A stretch of DNA of 64,000 bases, from the NCBI GenBank assembly GCA_004352715.1, contig SCFE01000005.1, forward strand, positions 2,134,882-2,198,881, written 5' to 3'. Under the pieces are notes generated by a model that saw only the letters and a program-made list of their open reading frames with translations, searched no databases and was not told the DNA's origin. The DNA comes from Hofstenia miamia (taxonomy: Eukaryota; Xenacoelomorpha; Acoela). The position numbers and the translations under genes are program-made. Every line of letters starts with the position of its first letter. Within the stretch, counting starts at the first letter, position 1. Below, one piece after another: positions 58,188 through 64,000 of the stretch.

Positions 58188-59422
58188 TTCATTGGAGAAA
58201 GCTACCTTCTTTACACAGTGCCAGATGGAATTCTTGTGCATCTTTTGCATTAATAGCATTCTTTCTCCTTCCCCAATGGAGAACAAGGCTGGAATCTATC
58301 TGTTTTTTTATAGCAAATGATTGTGCCAAAGCTTGGTTTTCCAGTCAGCATTTTGATTTCAATTTGTATGATCTTCTTTTCAATACCATCCAAGCTCAAA
58401 AATCTCCAAAGGCACTAAAAACTTTCACAAAATTTTATAAAAATGAGCAATCACAAATTGATATACCTAGGACAAATATCATTGCAGATAGAGGAGTGAA
58501 GAAGATGCAAGAAATAGTGCTAAGCAGTAAATCAAATTCTTATTTAAGTGAAAAATTTGTTGTAACTAACAACTTATAACTTTACAATGTTTCATGTTCT
58601 TTAAAAATAAATGTATGATTTCATCATTTTTTTATTTAAACTTTATTCTATTCACACAAGGTTTTTTTGAGTGACACCACTAAAAATGGTGGTTTTGTAC
58701 TTAATTCAATATTATTCATCAAAAAAAACCAGGCTTTTAAATTCAGAAAAAGTCATAACCATGTACACTAGTCATTACATTTTTGCTATTACCTATAAAA
58801 TTCTATGTGCTTTTATTAGAGTGGATTGTGATCTCTTTTTGTTTAATTTCTACATTTAATATTTTCCATATGAATTATTGATGGAAATACATTGAACTTA
58901 TGAAAATTTATTATTGGTTGAAAAAAACGTGATACAATAAATGTGTTAATGATGAATATTAACAAAAACGAAATGTGGTTTTTTGTAAGTTTTCCCAAAT
59001 TACACTGTAAATGCAATCATCTGAAAATCATGGAAAAATTAAAATGTAATGTGTGATAACTAGATATATTAACAAAATGAAATGTAATGTATGCAAGCAA
59101 TTGTAACATGTGATATAGCTGTGTATATTAACATGAAATGAAATTAGTCATTATACCAAAACAGTGTAAAATAAATTGCCCCCAACATGGAAATGAATCA
59201 CTATGAAAATCAATTAAAAAGTGTCATGAATCACTAATTGAAATCCATTAGTAGACACACTTAAAAATATCAAGTATGTGACGTCACTGAAAATCCATTA
59301 GCAAGCTGTCAATCAACATTTGTCAAGTAGGTGAGTCATTAAAACCCCACCTCCAATATCAATGAATCAGCAGAGGACAAAAGGTAAGTTTGTGGAACCA
59401 AGCCTTGTACTAGTACACTACT
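58188..59422 (+). repeat. 1.2-kb near-identical duplicate of 56,162-57,393
   Basis: It starts TTCATTGGAGAAAGCTACCT within the hAT-like transposase. It repeats the 71-codon C-terminal frame (58,364-58,579), the downstream sequence and the whole right Polinton repeat, ending at 59,422. Differences are few and lie mostly in the terminal repeat (near 59,005, 59,150-59,190 and 59,341-59,415). The start at a lone N suggests contig joining; the scattered differences argue for two real loci or alleles. Confidence 0.85.
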
Positions 59423-59428
59423 TCTGTC
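59423..59428. repeat. Right target-site duplication TCTGTC
   Basis: Exact repeat of 17,592-17,597, directly after the right terminal repeat. Confidence 0.6.
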
Positions 59429-60680
59429 CCAGATTTATTTTTATTACTGCATATATTTTGTTGTGCCATCAGCATGAAATCTGCTAACTGTTCTACTATC
59501 CTAGCTTATTGCAGGTTTTGAGTTGATGCATGGATTTACCAAAGTTAAAGGAATAGAAACCAGCCAAGTTGTACCATGTCTGGGTGCCCTTTAACTATGC
59601 AGTTGGAAAGTTAGAAACACATAATTTTTAAATAAAAGATGAGTCAAAAATAAAAACTAAAAATGAATTTAATGAAAATAAAATGAAGAGAAAATAAATG
59701 AACAATTCATGGATATTTATGCAAATGAAAACTTGTAATTGTAAACAAAACATACCTCATGAAAATATGAACTAATAGCTGACAGGTACAAATCAATCAT
59801 CTGCTAGAGTTTTATCATGCTGTTAAAGTAGCAGAAATTCAAACTAAAATATATAGAACTGTTGTCATTATGTCAAAATTACAATTGAAATAAATTCGAA
59901 ATAATATTTAAGTTGCAATAAATGAAAAATAAATAATGCAACATTGATGAAAGTCTTTATGGCACACTAGTTTGCAATCCAATTAATGTTAATTTTTTGA
60001 AATCACTGTTTATTTTCAGCTTACAAACAATAAAGAGCTAAATGAATGTGTAAGAAAAAAATTTTTCAAAATATATTTTGTTGGTTTTAATTCATATTTT
60101 ACATTATCTGTTGATTTTTACTTTCCCCTTATTCTAATTAATTATTCTTGTTTGCCTTATGCTTTCATCTATTAAGGAATTATGTGACAATTGATCAAAC
60201 TTGTAAACCTAGATGACTATTATATTTAAAAATAGATGTGAAAAGAGTTTACCCATATTTAATAATGATGTGCAAACATCATTAATTTCTTAGTTAGTGC
60301 ACAGTTTATAGGTGTTAATGTTTTATTCTTCTTAAAAGATTGAAGAATAAATTGAATTTAAATATTTTTGTAAATGCAATATCAAAATAGTTTTAAAATA
60401 TTCAATTCATAGTCTCTTAATATTTTTGCTAGTCCAGTATTTATATATGTATTGGTTTCAATTATAATTTTAGCACAAATTGATTTTGTCAACAGAGTTC
60501 TATCTGCTATCAAAATTTTAATTATATTTTCTCCAATAAAAATATCATTTACAGCAAACAAATAAATATAGATAGTTAAACACATTATTTTTATAAAGCA
60601 TTGAATGAGATAATTGAATTCTGGAATGAGAAAAATGCAAATATAAATCTAATGCCAATTTGAGCATAAAAACAATTTTA
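59429..60680. other. Right flank of the Polinton nest, no gene recognised
   Basis: AT-rich, with no supported ORF, RNA or repeat. Confidence 0.55.
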
Positions 60681-60681
60681 A

Positions 60682-61110
60682 CTGTCAGGTTGTCAATTTG
60701 TCTGCTCTTGCTCATCATACTGTAGAGTCACTCAGGGCCTCTTTTTATTTTTACTTTAATTTTTCAGGCACTCTCAAATTAATTTGATGCTATTTTGTCA
60801 ATGAATTGTTAATTTTGTTAATTTCTGATTATTTCAAACCTAAGTTTTGAAATTAATGATTGTCCCCTCAGAGCTTTAGAATTACATGTTATTGATCAGT
60901 TAATTTGTGAGGGAAACTAACTTTTGTAAAAATGGTAAATATTTACCTACTTTTGTATAAATAGGATTACAATTGTAAGCAAACGTCAAATAAATTTTGT
61001 TCCCACTGGATACCATTTGCTTATTTTTATTATATTTCATTAACCATTTTAGCTCTGGTATGAATTTTATAATAATGAAATTGTAAGATCTGGCGACAAT
61101 GTGGGAAGAA
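60682..61110 (+). mobile_element. Candidate Gypsy-type LTR with primer-binding site
   Basis: TTGTATAAATAGG (TATA box) at 60,952-60,964, AATAAA at 60,990-60,995, and TCTGGCGACAATGTGGGA at 61,090-61,107 form the usual order of LTR promoter, polyadenylation signal and tRNA primer-binding site. TGGCGAC starts are common in Ty3/Gypsy elements. The left edge (TGTCAGG at about 60,682) is a guess, the LTR does not end in a clear CA, and no gag or pol follows. Confidence 0.35.
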
Positions 61111-61917
61111 CTCTGCTGTGCCTGGGGTGATAACCCGCCCCTTGACAGATGTGAGCCTATATTGTTGTTGCTTTAGGCTAGGTATAGGTAACTACACATT
61201 TATTACTATCTTATTACATGAGCTGAGTAGATAAACCTGGAGATAAATTATTTGTATTGAGCTAGAAATTACAACTTGAGACACACAATTAGCACCTTGG
61301 ATTTGTAAGGATGGATTCAAATGGCTTGGCTTCAGTGAGATGCCATGTGAATTGGCTGCTACTTTAACTGTCTTGGAATTACTTTTTCTACAATGAAATT
61401 GGCAAATTACCAATCTTCTATTGTTTTGTTAGAGAGTGGGTTGCTCTTGGCAATGCTAATCTTCTGCAACCATTGTACTGCTTGAGCTGCTAGATGCACC
61501 CTGCTATTCTACAATACTACAACATGATACTTTTTGATTACTTTTATTATTACTACTCATTTCTAATGGCTTGATTATAGTTATCAGAGTACTTGAAATA
61601 TTTGCTAGAAAATCACTGTTTAAAAATTGAACTAATTTGATTCAATCTTTTTGTGATTTTTCATTTGAACACATTAATCAGGAAATTGTTTATCTGAAAG
61701 TTAAATATTTTGTATGCTCATTAGGTTTTCTTTTTATATGCTATTTATAAATATGAAAGAGCATCTCATTCCCAGGCTATAGGCTATGTGAATTGGATAA
61801 AGCCTAGTCAATTAGATTCACTAGATGTGCAACATCTTGGTAAACATTTCCCTTAGGTCTAGGAATATTGATAGAAGAATTTTTCATCAAATTAAGTACT
61901 TGCAATCCACTTAAGTT
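61111..61917. other. Unassigned
   Basis: A minus-strand 73-codon frame at 61,192-61,413 is not recognisable. Nothing else supported. Confidence 0.4.
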
Positions 61918-62604
61918 CAGAGAATTTGAGACTTTAATGTTTTAGTCTCAGTCTCATAAGAGATAGTTTCAAGTCTCAATCTCTCAAACAGAAACTGTTA
62001 TTAGTCTCATTAAATATTTTAATACAACAATGATGCTTAGTTGAACAAAAATATTAGATTGTACATTTGAATTTATTTAAAAATTGCAAGCTGGAATTTG
62101 GAAACCAAATTTTTAAAATGAATGAAGTGGATTTTTACTACAATTTATATTAAATATTTTTTGCCAAGACTTTTTAATTTTGTTTAAATTTTCCAAAAAT
62201 AAAACACCGATTAAAAAATAATTGTTAATTTCTTCAGAAATTGTCAGTGATGTCAAACCTTCCTTTTTTCAGAAATTTGTTAACTTTTATTCATCCTAGA
62301 ATATAAGAATTTTGTGAACAGAAAGTTTATGACATCCACCAACAGTAAAAAGAACAATTTTTAGTAGTTGCTATATTTCTCAAAAATTTAAGCTAACATA
62401 AGCAGCTTTGGTTAAAAATATTTAAGTTTAGGGAATATCCCCCACTATTAGTTTGTCTAAAAAATTTTTTTGTTTGGCTAAACTTTTGTAATCTTTAAAC
62501 TTCAAAAAGTCTCAAATTTCATTGTCTCAATGAGAAAAAGTCCTCTTTCTCATCTCAAAATATAAGTTTTTATCTCAAAGTCTCGGTCTCATCTCAATTC
62601 TCTG
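61918..62604. mobile_element. Candidate fold-back element with AGTCTCA-rich ends
   Basis: CAGAGAATTTGAGACTTTAA at 61,918 is matched in inverted form by CAGAGAATTGAGATGAGACC read from 62,604. Both ends continue in AGTCTCA/GTCTCAT words (61,925-62,010 and 62,505-62,600). No coding sequence inside, and no matching flanking duplication. Confidence 0.4.
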
Positions 62605-63483
62605 TTTCAATAGTTGTTCAACCGATAAATTCCAAGTGTCCATTAAAAAATATATTTTTATAATTTATAATTGGCAAGTTGAAAAGAACAATATTTCTTC
62701 CACCATTTTATAAAGTAATTTAAATTAAATTCTAGAAAATACTTTAAATAATATATTAGGACATACGGTTTCGAATCGAATATTCTCAGTTTTTGGAAAT
62801 GGTAATTTATTGTTTTTTTTAATTTGAATACGTATTAAGTAAACGCTGTGCATTTACATTTTGTGCTGAAATTTAATTTTTTGCCGTTTTTTCAGCAGAA
62901 ACTGGCATCTATGTAATTTAATTAGTCCATTAAAATAATGAATACAAAATTTTATTACATTTTAATTTGATATAAATTGTGAAAGGAAATGGTAGTTTAA
63001 ATAAGGATTGCAGAAATTTATTTTGGAATATGACTATGTATGCTGACACTACGATGGATTTGGGGCTAATGGTAATTGGTATCAACTAAAGTCGGCTAAA
63101 ACCTAAAAAAATGCGATGGTTTTTTTATCAACAAATTAACCAAATAGTGTTTATATATTTACAATTTATGTTTCTATATAAATAAAATATTTAAAGGATT
63201 CATTTTGATGTATTTTCCTGTAGGTGCATTGCAGAGGTTTACTTAATTTCTCTTGAAGCATAAATGCAAACATTTCAATTCCTCAATATTTGAAAATCTT
63301 AAAATATCAATATTCCAGGGTTAATAATTTTTATTCCACTTTAGCTTTAGTCGACTTTTCAATAATGCATGGTAATTCAGCCAGCACTAATCTGTTATGT
63401 ATGTGATTTTGGTATTCGCAAGCTTAAGACACTGAAAGCGAATTTAATAGTATTTTAGAAATACCATGGATGGTGAAATTATA
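62605..63483. other. No gene recognised
   Basis: AT-rich spacer up to the mariner end. Confidence 0.5.
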
Positions 63484-64000
63484 CAGGGTGTAACAAATTG
63501 GCAAAAATAATTTAATAAAATAAAAACTGCATTAAAATTTTATTTTAATAAATAGTTTCTTATAATTTTGTGGGTACATTCATTAAACTGCATTCTTTGA
63601 TATTACTCAAAAAATCACCGGCTTCAGTCACCACCGCTTTGATCCAAGACCTGAATCTTCTACATGCTGCCACGACATGTTCCTTGGGTAAATTAGACAT
63701 TGCTTGGTTCCGACTGGCTATAATTGGTCCAAGATTGTTATGGACTGTTGTTATTAACATATCGTTCTAACACGTCCCACATAATAATCCAACCGATTGC
63801 TAGGTGGCCAAACTTCTTTTTCCCAGAATTCAGGAACATTCTCACGAAGCCATGATTGGGTAGAATGTGAGTTATGGGAAGGTGCAATATCTTGCTGAAA
63901 GACGTAGTGTATCCCTCTTGCGACTCTGTCCATCCAAGGCTTTACAATGGTGTGCAAAACTTCGATGTAGACATCTGTATTAACTCTTAAACCCTTGGGA
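63484..64000 (-). mobile_element. Mariner element, 3' part, running off the window
   Basis: The end CAGGGTGTAACAAATTGGC starts at 63,484 after a TA. On minus, 63,957-63,754 reads HTIVKPWMDRVARGIHYVFQ, QDIAPSHNSHSTQSWL (second catalytic D in QQD) and ENVPEFWEKEVWPPS. The usual SPDLNPLDYY third-residue block is reduced to SNRLDYY. 63,760-63,560 gives the C-terminus (AMSNLPKEHVVAACRRFRSW). A frame change and the deletion make it inactive. The 5' half lies beyond 64,000. Confidence 0.85.

Larger units (their letters stand above)
17598..59422 (+). mobile_element. Outer Polinton/Maverick-like element with nested copies and insertions
   Basis: The left end AGTAATTTACTAGG and the right end (inverted, AGTAGTGTACTAG) open long imperfect inverted repeats and are bordered by TCTGTC on both sides. 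Long repeats starting with AG, a 6-bp duplication and a protein-primed family B polymerase are established Polinton hallmarks. Polintons usually span 15-20 kb; this interval is 41.8 kb because it holds extra Polinton copies (ends at 31,089, 36,511 and 57,393), a LINE, a SINE, Tc1, mariner and hAT-like insertions. Copy A alone, from left end to tail, is about 12.6 kb. No integrase, ATPase or capsid gene was recognised. Two 1,000-N gaps mean the internal order may be partly an assembly product. Confidence 0.6.

Noticed and set aside
61091-61180. Tiny frame MWEELCCAWGDNPPLDRCEP after the TGGCGAC site
   Set aside because: 25 codons, no signal peptide, and it overlaps the putative primer-binding site of an LTR element.

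Overview
The window is AT-rich, intron-bearing animal DNA from an invertebrate whose species I cannot name. It has almost no host genes and is packed with decayed mobile elements. Two small host signals stand out. One is a pair of exons of the Hsp70/Hsp90 co-chaperone STIP1 (4,971-5,234), joined by a 40-base intron. The other is a 59-codon frame for a secreted, knottin-like six-cysteine peptide (35,614-35,793). Everything else recognisable comes from LINE, Ty3/Gypsy, hAT-like, Tc1/mariner and Polinton (Maverick) elements, plus small non-autonomous repeats and N-filled assembly gaps.

Layout. 1-9.5 kb: a minus-strand LINE reverse transcriptase remnant, two hAT remnants with candidate terminal inverted repeats, the STIP1 exons between them, and a 396-bp hAT-type MITE with a CGTGCC-rich interior. 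9.5-12.1 kb: AT-rich sequence with nothing recognised. 12.1-14 kb: a minus-strand Ty3/Gypsy pol remnant (RT, RNase H, integrase zinc-binding module). 14-17.6 kb: mostly unassigned.

17.6-59.4 kb is the centre of interest. It is a nest of Polinton-like elements with long inverted repeats beginning AGTA. The outermost pair of ends (17,598 and 59,422) is flanked by a perfect 6-bp duplication, TCTGTC, the target-site length known for Polintons. Inside are three copies of a protein-primed family B DNA polymerase gene: A on plus at 22.0-28.4 kb, B on minus at 40.6-46.0 kb, and C, a plus-strand 3' part, at 48.1-48.8 kb. There are also two genes of a short family ending in an LPKRY/LPKHY motif, and long repeat-rich 3' tails. 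The polymerase gene appears to be spliced: two phase-2 introns sit at the same places in copies A and B. No retroviral-type integrase, packaging ATPase or capsid gene is recognisable. Later insertions broke the nest up: a LINE 5' part, a CGBP1-like hAT fragment, a tRNA-derived SINE, a Tc1 element that itself holds a mariner-like element, and a second divergent hAT-like transposase. The right end is present twice, as a 1.2-kb near-identical duplication joined at a single N.

59.4-64 kb: flanking sequence, a possible Gypsy-type LTR with primer-binding site near 61.09 kb, a fold-back repeat, and the end of a mariner element running off the window.

Reading limits. Most coding features are pseudogenes. 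Several N gaps are flanked by duplicated sequence and look artificial, and two gaps are exactly 1,000 N, so order and orientation across 32.9-33.9 kb and 47.1-48.1 kb are not secure. All family assignments come from reading motifs by eye; no database search was run.
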